DNA from: Cellvibrionales bacterium UBA1854
GTDB taxonomy: Bacteria > Pseudomonadota > Gammaproteobacteria > Pseudomonadales > Porticoccaceae
NCBI GenBank assembly: GCA_002338445.1
Contig: DDII01000074.1
Location: 481 to 27,112, forward strand
DNA length: 26,632 nt
Direction of reading: 5' to 3'
Below, one piece after another: positions 1 through 8,267 of this stretch. The notes under the pieces were generated by a model, which saw only the letters and a program-made list of their open reading frames with translations, had not been told where the DNA came from and ran no database searches. Made by a program: the position numbers and the translations under genes. Numbering within the stretch: the first letter of the stretch is position 1; every line of letters starts with the position of its first letter.

Positions 1-243
1 CTCATCCTCCAAGTCTTCATACTCGTCCTCATTTCCTGAGTCTTCATATTTCTCGTCGTCCTCTAAGACTTCATACTCTTCATCGTACTCCAAGTCTTCG
101 TACTCCTCCTCATCCTCTGAGTCCTCATACTCCTCATCGTCCGCTGAGTCTTTACACTCTTTGTGGTCCTTTATGTCTTCATACTCCTCCCTATCCGCCA
201 GGTCTGCATATTCCTTTTTATCCTCCAGTTCCTCATATTCTTC
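1..243 (-). repeat. 27-bp tandem repeat coding for nine acidic nonapeptides
   Basis: Read on the minus strand in frame, positions 243 to 1 form nine consecutive 27-bp units without spacers. The peptide units are EEYEELEDK, KEYADLADR, EEYEDIKDH, KECKDSADD, EEYEDSEDE, EEYEDLEYD, EEYEVLEDD, EKYEDSGNE and DEYEDLEDE. The consensus is EEYEDLEDE, with Tyr at position 3 kept in eight of nine units. Further copies may lie outside the window. The preceding 35 or so residues are also strongly acidic but not periodic. HubP/FimV proteins are known for acidic cytoplasmic repeats, but usually of much longer unit length. Confidence 0.85.
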
Positions 244-3200
244 CTCATCTCCTATATCCTCAGAATCTTTTTGTAACTCAATATCCTCTGAATCCTCACG
301 CTCATCCTCTACTAATTCCTCTTCTGATTCCTCTTCAAAATCCTCCCACCGGTCGTAGCCCTCGTGTTTGTCATCCGGCTCAATATAATTTTTCGAAACG
401 TCCTCCCTCTCCCCTTCTGCTGTAACATTATCATCCTCCGCCATACCCTTAGGGCCCTGCGATGAATCAAACTCAGCTTGACTAATATTATTCCGATCAT
501 GTGGCGGATCATCTCCGTCCTCTACAAACGCGCCAACCTGTTCGCTTGATATATGCTCACTTGTTTCTAACACATCTTGATGACTTGAATTATCGAATTG
601 TTGCCATGATGGATCCTTATTCATATCTGGAATGACACCTCTATAATCATCATCCGAATCATCTGGATCACTTGTTATAACGATCTTATCATCCATCTTT
701 TTTGCAAGATCAGGTGAAAGATCCAAACCCGTCTCCAATCTACCCAGTGCAGAATCAGACAACTCATTTGAAATGACATTCACAAGGTCATTATTGTTCT
801 TTGTTTCCAGTTTGTTATTCATTTCACTTGGTAGCTCTTTACTGACCTTAATTTTTTTATCTTTAGTTAGGTCGGAGGGTTGATAACTTTCGACATTTAT
901 TTCATTTAACCCCTCACGACTCTTATCTTGTTCAGTTGGTAAAGGCTGTTTTAAATCATCATCCGGAGAATACGCCTTGACTAAATCTTGCTCAACACTA
1001 TCAAACGTTGTATTAGCTAATGATAAATCTGTTCCAATAAACCTTTTAGCTGGAAGATCTTCGTTTTGTAATTCACTTTCAGTCGCATCGTCGTGATTTA
1101 AAGCAATATCGGCTTGTATCGAACCTTGATCAACTTTATCTTCTGATCCCTTCGTGCCACTCGGCATAATTTCTTTTTCTGGCTCTACTTCCGTCACAAT
1201 ATTATCAAGCTTTTTCAAAAACTCTGGGTCCTCATAATTACTAATCGGCACCTTTACATCTGAGATATTAGATGACTTCCACGGGTCATCCTCGAGTTGT
1301 TTCATCCCTACCTCATATTTCTGAGTGTATGTATCGAATGCCAATACCTTTACGTTTATTTCGTCACCAATATCTAGAACCAGAGAGGGATTAGAAACTC
1401 GTTTCCAAGCAATGTCATTTACGTTAAGCACTCCAATTGACTCTCCTAAATCAAGAAGTGCACCCAAGGGTGACAAACTAGTTACAATACCTGAGCATAA
1501 ATCACCAACTACTAAACCTTTTTGAAAAGTTTCGCTTGTCGAAAAATCTTCAAAATTGTCATCTGAGCCTTGCACCACATCTGCACTAGGTTGGTTTTGG
1601 TTAAGTGAACTTTCGTGCGACCTCTGCTTCATCAAATCACTATCCTCTCGGGAGGCTTGGGCCGATGAGTGATCAGAATCAGAAGCTTTTGTGATTTCAC
1701 GGTGGGTCTTTTTTGTATTAAGTATAGCAGCCGTGTTTTTACCCTCTTTACTCCTGCTAAATTTTTGTTTTGTGTCTGAATTTGTGTAACCGTGTGAATC
1801 ATAGCCTAGAGAATCAAGCTCGGGGCCTCCTTCTCGCCAATCTTTGGCATCCACCAGCCTGGATTCGGACTCGAGAATCAAAGAGTTCACGGGCTTATCT
1901 GACGCATCTTCGGGCTTTATGATTTCGACAGACGCCGTTATTTGGGTTGGTTGCAGGGCATCATCAGCAAAAGTAGCTACCAACGCCTCATCATCAACCT
2001 GTGATGTAACAAAATTATCCAGATCATATTCCGAATCATTACTATTCGTTTTACTTAGGTCGAGATTCGCAAAACGATCATTCTGCTGATCAAAACCCTT
2101 GTTATGCCCCGCATCTACAACATTCATTTGTTCATGGTTATCCAATGGGAACGATGTGGCTTCTGGCTCCTTGGACGGACCTCCTTGAGGTAGAACGATT
2201 TCTTCTCGCTGCTGAGCATCAGCAGAGTCTTCGCTTTCATTGATTACAAACTCCGATTTATCTTGCCCTTCTTCAAGCTCATTTGAAACTGAGGTCGAGT
2301 CAGTTTTTTCTGATTTAAGTTCATCGAAGAGGCTTTGTTGCACTATTTTGGATGCGGCAGCAACGGAATCATGGTCACCAGTTCTTTCTATTTCAGTGTA
2401 TATTTTTTCCAGCTCTCTAAATCTAGCCTCCTCGTAAAGTATCTGCATCAATCTTACTCTACAAGCGGCGTCTTGCGGTTTAGCAAAACGTTCTTCCTGG
2501 AGCACATCAATCGCTTCATCAATTTTTCCGACAGACATGTACATTTCAGCATCAATCATTGGATCAACCATTGAGTCAAAAAAGCGCGAGGATACTTCAT
2601 CGGCAGTATTAGGGAAAATTTCCGTATCGCGTTCATCAAAAAGCTTGATTTCTAAGCCATCCGCCTCGTCAAAGTGGAAATTTAAATCATCAAGATTACT
2701 TGCTCCGTCAATACCTGAAGTTTTCTTTGGTAGTGGCTTTGAAGCACGCCGGGAATACATATATAGACCCCCAAACAAACCGGATCCAAATACCAGAGCA
2801 CCCAGGAGAGCGCTGAAGCCCGTAAATTTGGGTTTTGTAAGGTCAGATTGCTTTAGCGACGAATCGTTAAGTTCCATATTATTTGAGGAGGTTGTCTCAT
2901 TTTTTTGGGGCTCAATCGCATTAAATCCTTCTTCTTCATCCAAAGCTCTTTTTATCAAAAGATTGGCGGCTCGCTCTTGCTCAAGAGCGCTTCTTCTAAT
3001 TGAGCTAATTAGAGCTCGTGACTGAATTCTATCGGGCTCTATTCTTTCTATACCTGGACTTACAAAAGCTCCAAATTCTGATCTTACCTCTTCCTCAGTC
3101 GGCAATAAGATGACTGAACCCACGACAATCGCAGTTACGTCGCCATCTTCAAACGCTGCAGAGTTGTATCTAAAAATCGCCTCCATAACTTGCACAACGC

Positions 3201-3513
3201 TTATTCCAGCAAACCTCAGCCTTCTCGCGATTTTCCATAGAGTATCACCGGGCATAACCTTATATTGACCGGGAGCTAATTGCTGTTCAGTGAGAATGGT
3301 GACCGAATTATCCAACCAATCACGCTCTACTGAACCGATATCCTTGTCCTGGCCATCTAATTCAGCTAATACTTGGACTGTATTGCTGAATTGGTTTGCG
3401 GCGACTGTCTGTGCAAGACCACTAGAGGACATACCGATCAATGAGACTAAAACACTACTCACTAAAACTGCAGTCACACAACAGCTGTTCATAGATATTT
3501 TTTGGATTTGCAT
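1..3513 (-). CDS. fimV: FimV/HubP-like LysM membrane protein with S1 RNA-binding domain and acidic repeats (3' end outside window)
   Basis: The frame is open for 1171 codons from ATG 3513 to the window edge, so the C-terminus is missing. GAGAGGA just upstream supports this start. Seen in order: signal peptide (about 1-34, ending GLAQ); LysM domain 84-138 (YKVMPGDTLWKIARRLRF, ending VILLP), as in FimV; charged segment 160-200; one transmembrane helix 231-253; a TPR-like segment 314-376 (DPMIDAEMYMSVGKIDEAI) typical of FimV; a long acidic Ser/Asp/Glu-rich linker; an S1 domain 663-745; and nine acidic nonapeptide repeats 1091-1171. FimV/HubP proteins are inner-membrane polar organisers that bind peptidoglycan through LysM and recruit pilus or flagellar partners in the cytoplasm. 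The location after asd supports the assignment. The usual beta-rich FimV domain between signal peptide and LysM seems absent, and an S1 domain is not a FimV feature I know. The symbol rests on context and domain order. Confidence 0.8.
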   Translation of the reverse strand, partial: MQIQKISMNSCCVTAVLVSSVLVSLIGMSSSGLAQTVAANQFSNTVQVLAELDGQDKDIGSVERDWLDNSVTILTEQQLAPGQYKVMPGDTLWKIARRLRFAGISVVQVMEAIFRYNSAAFEDGDVTAIVVGSVILLPTEEEVRSEFGAFVSPGIERIEPDRIQSRALISSIRRSALEQERAANLLIKRALDEEEGFNAIEPQKNETTSSNNMELNDSSLKQSDLTKPKFTGFSALLGALVFGSGLFGGLYMYSRRASKPLPKKTSGIDGASNLDDLNFHFDEADGLEIKLFDERDTEIFPNTADEVSSRFFDSMVDPMIDAEMYMSVGKIDEAIDVLQEERFAKPQDAACRVRLMQILYEEARFRELEKIYTEIERTGDHDSVAAASKIVQQSLFDELKSEKTDSTSVSNELEEGQDKSEFVINESEDSADAQQREEIVLPQGGPSKEPEATSFPLDNHEQMNVVDAGHNKGFDQQNDRFANLDLSKTNSNDSEYDLDNFVTSQVDDEALVATFADDALQPTQITASVEIIKPEDASDKPVNSLILESESRLVDAKDWREGGPELDSLGYDSHGYTNSDTKQKFSRSKEGKNTAAILNTKKTHREITKASDSDHSSAQASREDSDLMKQRSHESSLNQNQPSADVVQGSDDNFEDFSTSETFQKGLVVGDLCSGIVTSLSPLGALLDLGESIGVLNVNDIAWKRVSNPSLVLDIGDEINVKVLAFDTYTQKYEVGMKQLEDDPWKSSNISDVKVPISNYEDPEFLKKLDNIVTEVEPEKEIMPSGTKGSEDKVDQGSIQADIALNHDDATESELQNEDLPAKRFIGTDLSLANTTFDSVEQDLVKAYSPDDDLKQPLPTEQDKSREGLNEINVESYQPSDLTKDKKIKVSKELPSEMNNKLETKNNNDLVNVISNELSDSALGRLETGLDLSPDLAKKMDDKIVITSDPDDSDDDYRGVIPDMNKDPSWQQFDNSSHQDVLETSEHISSEQVGAFVEDGDDPPHDRNNISQAEFDSSQGPKGMAEDDNVTAEGEREDVSKNYIEPDDKHEGYDRWEDFEEESEEELVEDEREDSEDIELQKDSEDIGDEEEYEELEDKKEYADLADREEYEDIKDHKECKDSADDEEYEDSEDEEEYEDLEYDEEYEVLEDDEKYEDSGNEDEYEDLEDE
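1279..1527 (-). other. S1 (OB-fold) RNA-binding domain encoded inside the FimV-like gene
   Basis: Residues 663-745 of the FimV-like protein read as a full S1 domain: G-V-V-G-D at the start, GALLDLGESIGVLNVNDIAW, then KRV-x-NPS, GDEINVKVLAFD, and the end KQLEDDPW. From memory, the third S1 domain of E. coli ribosomal protein RpsA carries the matching blocks AWKRV-x-HPS, GDEI-x-VKVL-x-FD and KQL-x-EDPW, so the likeness goes beyond the general fold. It lies in the same open frame as LysM and TPR segments, with no stop between. From the single transmembrane helix it should be cytoplasmic. RNA or ribosome binding is inferred. Confidence 0.85.
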
Positions 3514-3624
3514 CTCACGTCCTCTCGCCGGAGTGATTACTGTACAGTTAGTTTCGAGCTACACACAAAACGTACCAGCAATTGTTATTGACAAGCATTC
3601 TAGCATTGATATGTATACTTATGT

Positions 3625-3653
3625 ATTTGAAGACTTTATGACCCGGGAGTCAA
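3625..3653 (-). promoter_or_regulatory. Candidate sigma-70 promoter for the FimV-like gene
   Basis: On the minus strand TTGACT (3653-3648) is followed after exactly 17 bases by TCAAAT (3630-3625), about 110 bases before the start codon. The -35 matches five of six consensus bases and the -10 four of six. The 278-base gap after asd suggests the gene has its own promoter besides any read-through. This is pattern matching only. Confidence 0.3.
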
Positions 3654-3791
3654 CCCCTTGAGACAAGAAAGGAATCTGCTCATTCTGAATATTCCTTTAT
3701 AAGTGATGAGAAAACACTGCTGTGGGTAGAAATAAAGCAACGGTAATTCCCTAGTCAACGTAAAAGAAAACAGTATTAAGTGTAAGTTTAA

Positions 3792-4910
3792 CTATGACTC
3801 AAACTCGATTATTATCTCTAACATACGCCTCAAAGGCTCGGCAGCCCCCCAGAGCAACTGGTCACCTACCGTGAAAGCTGAGAGATATTGTCCTCCCATA
3901 TTCATTTTTCGAAGACGACCAACAGCTACCTGCAATGTTCCGGATACAGCGGCAGGTGTGAGCTCAGTGAGTGAAGCATCTTTTTTATTTTGTACTACTC
4001 TTGTCCAAACACTAGTATTACGCAGTATAGCGTGAACATCATCTAGGGGCACATCTTGACGAAGCTTTAGCGTTACTGCCTGACTGTGGCTCCTCATAGC
4101 TCCCACCCTCACACATAGTCCATCCAAAGCCACAGGATTATTGGAGCGCCCCAAAATTTTGTTTGTTTCTGCTTGATTTTTAAATTCCTCTCGGCTTTGA
4201 CCATTACCAATTTCACTGTCAATCCAAGGCAAAAGGTTTCCGGCCAGCGGTTGGTTCCACTCTGTTATTGGAAACTTATCCGACGCAATACACTCGCGAG
4301 TCAGCCGATCAATCTCTAAAATAGAAGATTTTGGATCATTCAGCAAATCACTTACGGAGCCTTCCAACCTGCCCATCTGCATAATCAGCTCCCGCATGTT
4401 GTTTGAACCTGCGCCTGATGCCGCCTGATAAGTCATAGATGAAGCCCATTCCACAAGATCTTCTTTGAATAGACCACCCAATCCCATCAACATCAAACTA
4501 ACTGTACAGTTGCCTCCAATAAAATTTTTTATTCCGCTTTCGAGACCTGCGTCAATCACGCTACGATTAACTGGATCGAGCACAATTATTGCATCATGAT
4601 TTAATCTAAGCGCAGACGATGCATCGATCCAATATCCCGCCCAACCCAAGCCCCGCAACTCAGGGTAAACTTGCTTCGTATACACACTGCCTTGACATGA
4701 AATGATAATATCCATCGCTTGAAGGCACGAAATATCAAATGCATCCATCAACGGTTGACTATCCGGTATATCAAAAGGATTTGAAGCTCCCGCCTGAGAG
4801 GTGCTGAAAAAATAGGGATGTATCGACCGGAAATTGTCCTCTGAGAACATCCTCTCAATCAACACTGAACCAACCATACCGCGCCATCCAATCAGGCCAG
4901 TCTTAAGCAT
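3792..4910 (-). CDS. asd: Aspartate-semialdehyde dehydrogenase
   Basis: Reduces aspartyl phosphate to aspartate semialdehyde with NADPH, the branch point to lysine/diaminopimelate, threonine and methionine; cytoplasmic. Visible: the N-terminal nucleotide-binding start GLIGWRGMVGSVL, the catalytic cysteine in GGNCTVSLMLMGLGG, the substrate-binding stretch RVGAMRSHSQA with its histidine, and a C-terminal GDQLLWGAAEPLRRML. About 370 residues, the size of the E. coli-type enzyme. Two ATG codons are adjacent (4913 and 4910). The second is chosen because GGAG lies seven bases before it but only four before the first, and because MLKTGLIGWRG lines up with the E. coli N-terminus. It follows leuB by about 40 bases, consistent with a leuCDB-asd transcript. 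Confidence 0.97.
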   Translation of the reverse strand: MLKTGLIGWRGMVGSVLIERMFSEDNFRSIHPYFFSTSQAGASNPFDIPDSQPLMDAFDISCLQAMDIIISCQGSVYTKQVYPELRGLGWAGYWIDASSALRLNHDAIIVLDPVNRSVIDAGLESGIKNFIGGNCTVSLMLMGLGGLFKEDLVEWASSMTYQAASGAGSNNMRELIMQMGRLEGSVSDLLNDPKSSILEIDRLTRECIASDKFPITEWNQPLAGNLLPWIDSEIGNGQSREEFKNQAETNKILGRSNNPVALDGLCVRVGAMRSHSQAVTLKLRQDVPLDDVHAILRNTSVWTRVVQNKKDASLTELTPAAVSGTLQVAVGRLRKMNMGGQYLSAFTVGDQLLWGAAEPLRRMLEIIIEFES

Positions 4911-4952
4911 CATTTAGCTCCGATACTATTACCGCCAATCCAAATTACTCCT

Positions 4953-6026
4953 TCATAGGCGCACAGTAACGGCGTCGCCGATTTCGCGGGTGGTTACCAT
5001 CATCATTGAGTCGCTCATAATATCTGGAGTTCGAAGACCCTCATCCAACACCTCATTTACCGCTAATTCTATGGTTTCAGCAATGTCCGGGCGGTGGAAA
5101 GAATACTTCATCATCATAGCCACTGAAAGTATGGTCGCTAGGGGATTGGCTGTTTGTGTGCCGACAATATCGGGAGCTGACCCGTGGCAGGGTTCGTAGA
5201 GGCCTCTCCCATTTTTATCTAAGGAAGCTGAGGGGAGCATACCAATTGATCCGGTAAGCATTGCGGCAGCGTCCGAAAGAATATCTCCAAACATGTTGCC
5301 AGTTACGACAACATCAAACTGCTTTGGTTCCTTAACAAGTTGCATTGCGGCGTTGTCAACATACATATGCGTCAACTCCACAGAAGGATAGTCAGAGGCT
5401 AAACCAGATATGATCTCCCGCCAAAGGACTGTAGCCTCCAAAACATTCGATTTGTCGACAGAACACAACCGCTGACCTCTTACAAGAGCTGCCTCAAAAG
5501 CTACCCTGCCAATACGACGTATTTCAGATTCTGAATACTTATAAGTGTTAAAGCCCTCTCGCTCTCCATTCTCAAGGACACGAATACCTCTTGGTTTACC
5601 AAAGTAAATACCTCCAACCAGCTCACGTATGATAAGAATGTCCAAACCTGATACGATCTCTGGCTTGAGGGAGGAGGCAGTACAAAGCTGCGGATACATA
5701 ATTGCTGGCCTCAAATTAGCGAAGAGACCAAGTTCAGACCGAAGCTGAAGTAATCCCTGTTCCGGCCGCAACTCTCGATCCAAACCATCCCATTTAGGAC
5801 CACCAACCGCTCCGAGCAATATTGCGCTTGATTGATGCGCTAGAGCTATTGTGTTTGATGGGCATGGACTTCCAGCCTTATCATAGGCCGATCCTCCCAA
5901 ATCAGCGAATTTTAACTCCACATCTAGATCAAACTTGACAATCACTGCTCTCAACACCTTGACTGCCTCATCAATGATCTCCGGCCCTATGTTATCGCCC
6001 GGCAAAACAAGAACTAAAGAAGTCAT
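4953..6026 (-). CDS. leuB: 3-isopropylmalate dehydrogenase
   Basis: Oxidises and decarboxylates 3-isopropylmalate to 2-oxoisocaproate with NAD+, third step of leucine synthesis. Seen: the N-terminal LPGDNIGPEI; GAVGGPKWD; the arginine-containing substrate region LRPEQGLLQLR; RELVGGIYFGKPRG; the family signature NMFGDILSDAAAMLTGSIGM with metal-binding aspartates; and the nucleotide-binding region EPCHGSAPDIVG. 357 residues, normal for the family. Its ATG overlaps the leuD stop codon by four bases (ATGA), indicating translational coupling. Sequence and location separate it from isocitrate dehydrogenase. Confidence 0.97.
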   Translation of the reverse strand: MTSLVLVLPGDNIGPEIIDEAVKVLRAVIVKFDLDVELKFADLGGSAYDKAGSPCPSNTIALAHQSSAILLGAVGGPKWDGLDRELRPEQGLLQLRSELGLFANLRPAIMYPQLCTASSLKPEIVSGLDILIIRELVGGIYFGKPRGIRVLENGEREGFNTYKYSESEIRRIGRVAFEAALVRGQRLCSVDKSNVLEATVLWREIISGLASDYPSVELTHMYVDNAAMQLVKEPKQFDVVVTGNMFGDILSDAAAMLTGSIGMLPSASLDKNGRGLYEPCHGSAPDIVGTQTANPLATILSVAMMMKYSFHRPDIAETIELAVNEVLDEGLRTPDIMSDSMMMVTTREIGDAVTVRL

Positions 6027-6673
6027 TTTATCGCACCAAAAATCCAGGGATGTAACTTTCTTCGCTCCGTCTCATACCTCAAGATAGCATCTTTGTCACG
6101 TAAAGTAACATCTATCTCATCCAAGCCCTCAATAAGACAGTTTTTGTAGAACTCATCAATTTGAAAAGTGAAGTTACGACCATTGTCAAGGAATACCTTT
6201 TGAAGACACAGATCAATAGAAATCGAAAATCCAACTTCGGAATAAAGTTGATTAAACAATTGATCGACCAGATCCCAATGTAAGGTAATTGGCAGTAGCC
6301 CATTTTTGAAGCAATTATTATAAAAGATGTCTGCAAAACTTGGCGCAATAATTGCGCGAAAACCATAATCTTTGAGCGCCCAGGGCGCGTGTTCTCTGCT
6401 TGACCCACAACCAAAATTCTTTCGCGTTAACAAAATAGTAGACCCGATGTAACGCTCTTTATTTAATGGGAAATCAGGATTTTCCTCGCGTTCCTCGAGA
6501 TTCGAACCCTGATGTCCTTGATCAAGGTAACGCAGCTCATCGAAAAGATTCAAACCAAAACCGGTTTTTTTAATAGATTTAAGGAATTGCTTTGGGATGA
6601 TCATGTCAGTATCAACATTCGCCCGATCCATAGGTCCAACCAGTCCTCTGTGGCGAGTAAAAGGTTCTATCAT
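6023..6673 (-). CDS. leuD: 3-isopropylmalate dehydratase small subunit
   Basis: Small (swivel) subunit of isopropylmalate isomerase, which works with LeuC to turn 2-isopropylmalate into 3-isopropylmalate. Characteristic pieces are present: DRANVDTDMIIPKQFLKSI near the N-terminus, ILLTRKNFGCGSSREHAPWA, and the FADIFYNNCFKNGLLPI stretch. 216 residues, slightly above the E. coli length. It starts inside the leuC stop and ends inside the leuB start, both with 4-nt ATGA overlaps, so the three leu genes form one tightly coupled operon. Confidence 0.97.
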   Translation of the reverse strand: MIEPFTRHRGLVGPMDRANVDTDMIIPKQFLKSIKKTGFGLNLFDELRYLDQGHQGSNLEEREENPDFPLNKERYIGSTILLTRKNFGCGSSREHAPWALKDYGFRAIIAPSFADIFYNNCFKNGLLPITLHWDLVDQLFNQLYSEVGFSISIDLCLQKVFLDNGRNFTFQIDEFYKNCLIEGLDEIDVTLRDKDAILRYETERRKLHPWIFGAIK

Positions 6674-8103
6674 CTTGAATTCCCCGAGAAGGTCCTTACG
6701 TCAACAATCCTCCCGGTGATCGCTGCTGCTGCTGCCATGGCTGGACTCATTAAGTGGGTTCTCCCTCCGCTCCCCTGTCGACCTTCAAAATTACGATTTG
6801 AAGTCGAGGCACAATGTTCTCCAGCCCCCAATCTGTCATCATTCATAGCAAGACACATCGAACATCCAGGTTCCCGCCACTCCATTCCCGCATCAACAAA
6901 GACTGAATGTAACCCCTCGGCTTCAGCTTGACACTTCACAATTTGCGAGCCTGGTACCACTAATACCTGTTTAACAGTTTCGGCCCTCTTGCGCCCTTTT
7001 ACAACTTCAGCAGCTGCGCGAAGATCCTCAATACGAGAATTCGTACAGGATCCAATAAATACTCTATCGACCATAATTGAGGTTATTTGTTGCCCTTCTT
7101 CAAGACCCATATATTCTAGGGCATGACGTAATCCATCTCTCTCGCTGGGTGTTGTCATACTACTCATTTTTGGGACTCTTCCTGATACCTCCGCTACCAT
7201 TTCTGGTGATGTACCCCAACTTACTTGAGGAGCGATCTCATTGGCCGACATAAACACTTCCTTATCGAATTGCGCTCCCTCGTCACTCACAAGTGATCTC
7301 CAATAGGACGAGGCGGTATCAAAAAGATCACCTTTTGGCACGTACCTACGACCCTTTACATAATTAATCGTTTTTTCATCAACCCCGACAAGGCCAACAC
7401 GCGCACCAGCCTCGATCGCCATGTTGCATACTGTCATACGACCCTCCACCGACATATCGGCAAAAACATCGCCAGCAAACTCTATCGCATGTCCATTTCC
7501 ACCTGCGGTGCCAATCTTTCCAATAATCGCTAAAATTACGTCCTTAGGGGTCACACCAAACCCTAACTTACCATATACGGTCACGCGCATATTCTTCATT
7601 TTTTTTGTAACCAAGCACTGAGATGCTAATACGTGTTCCACCTCGGAAGTGCCTATCCCATGTGCAAGACAGCCAAGAGCTCCGTGAGTGGCCGTGTGTG
7701 AATCCCCGCACACAACCGTCATTCCCGGCATAGTAACTCCAAGTTCAGGACCCATTACATGCACAATACCCTGGCCAATATCATTCATTTTAAATTCTTT
7801 AATTCCAAACTCAATACAATTGTCATCCAAAGCTTTTACCTGAATTCTTGACGTTTCGTCAGGGATCCCCTCTACTCCAGCTTTGCGCTCACCAGGATCT
7901 GTTGAAATATTATGATCTGGTGTGGCGATATTAGTGTCCAAGCGCCATGGCCTCCTTCCCGCCAGGCGTAAGCCCTCAAATGCCTGGGGCGAGGTGACTT
8001 CATGAAGAATGTGACGATCAATGTATAACAACGTTGAGCCATCGTGGCGATGAGACACAACATGGGTATCCCATAACTTGTCGTAAAGCGTTTGTCCGGT
8101 CAC
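6670..8103 (-). CDS. leuC: 3-isopropylmalate dehydratase large subunit
   Basis: Large, aconitase-like subunit of isopropylmalate isomerase, carrying a [4Fe-4S] cluster. The cluster cysteines are visible: C353 in VFIGSCTNSRIEDLRAA and C414/C417 in PGCSMCLAMNDDRL. Other family blocks are YIDRHILHEVTSPQAFEGLR, GIVHVMGPELG, CGDSHTATHGALG and STSNRNFEGRQGSGGRTHL. The start is a GTG at 8103, with an AAGGGG Shine-Dalgarno 11 bases upstream; no in-frame ATG lies near it and the N-terminus MTGQTLYDKLWDTHVV fits the family. It is the first gene of leuCDB. I found no leucine-rich leader peptide in the 164-base gap upstream. Confidence 0.97.
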   Translation of the reverse strand: MTGQTLYDKLWDTHVVSHRHDGSTLLYIDRHILHEVTSPQAFEGLRLAGRRPWRLDTNIATPDHNISTDPGERKAGVEGIPDETSRIQVKALDDNCIEFGIKEFKMNDIGQGIVHVMGPELGVTMPGMTVVCGDSHTATHGALGCLAHGIGTSEVEHVLASQCLVTKKMKNMRVTVYGKLGFGVTPKDVILAIIGKIGTAGGNGHAIEFAGDVFADMSVEGRMTVCNMAIEAGARVGLVGVDEKTINYVKGRRYVPKGDLFDTASSYWRSLVSDEGAQFDKEVFMSANEIAPQVSWGTSPEMVAEVSGRVPKMSSMTTPSERDGLRHALEYMGLEEGQQITSIMVDRVFIGSCTNSRIEDLRAAAEVVKGRKRAETVKQVLVVPGSQIVKCQAEAEGLHSVFVDAGMEWREPGCSMCLAMNDDRLGAGEHCASTSNRNFEGRQGSGGRTHLMSPAMAAAAAITGRIVDVRTFSGNSR

Positions 8104-8267
8104 TGTTGATAGAACCCCTTTTTGTCTGAATGATTCTTAACTCACAACATCACTAACTCTGTATGATATCACTAATATCTTGTTTAGCTTAATAACGTCT
8201 CTCGAACCCTTTGCTTGAATGCCGAAATATTTCTCAAAAATGAAGGTCGCAACCCAAACACTGTACC

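Noticed and set aside
1..243. CRISPR-like periodic array
   Set aside because: The 27-bp units are contiguous with no spacers and keep a protein pattern; it is an in-frame coding repeat.
161..358. Serine-rich plus-strand frame in the acidic repeat region
   Set aside because: The serine runs arise from reading GAG/GAA/GAC repeats on the opposite strand; the minus-strand frame explains the sequence.
2537..3025. 162-codon plus-strand open frame opposite the FimV-like gene
   Set aside because: It is antisense to the TPR, membrane and coiled parts of the FimV-like protein, is rich in serine and arginine from reverse-reading acidic codons, and has no ribosome-binding site or family features.
6490..6515. 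tRNA T-loop-like sequence (GGTTCGAATC on the minus strand)
   Set aside because: It lies in the leuD coding frame and no acceptor stem, anticodon arm or D-arm can be built around it.
6512..6931. 139-codon plus-strand frame across leuD/leuC
   Set aside because: Antisense shadow of two strongly conserved leu genes.
8104..8267. Leucine leader peptide and attenuator before leuC
   Set aside because: No short frame with clustered leucine codons and no hairpin followed by T-run could be found in the gap.
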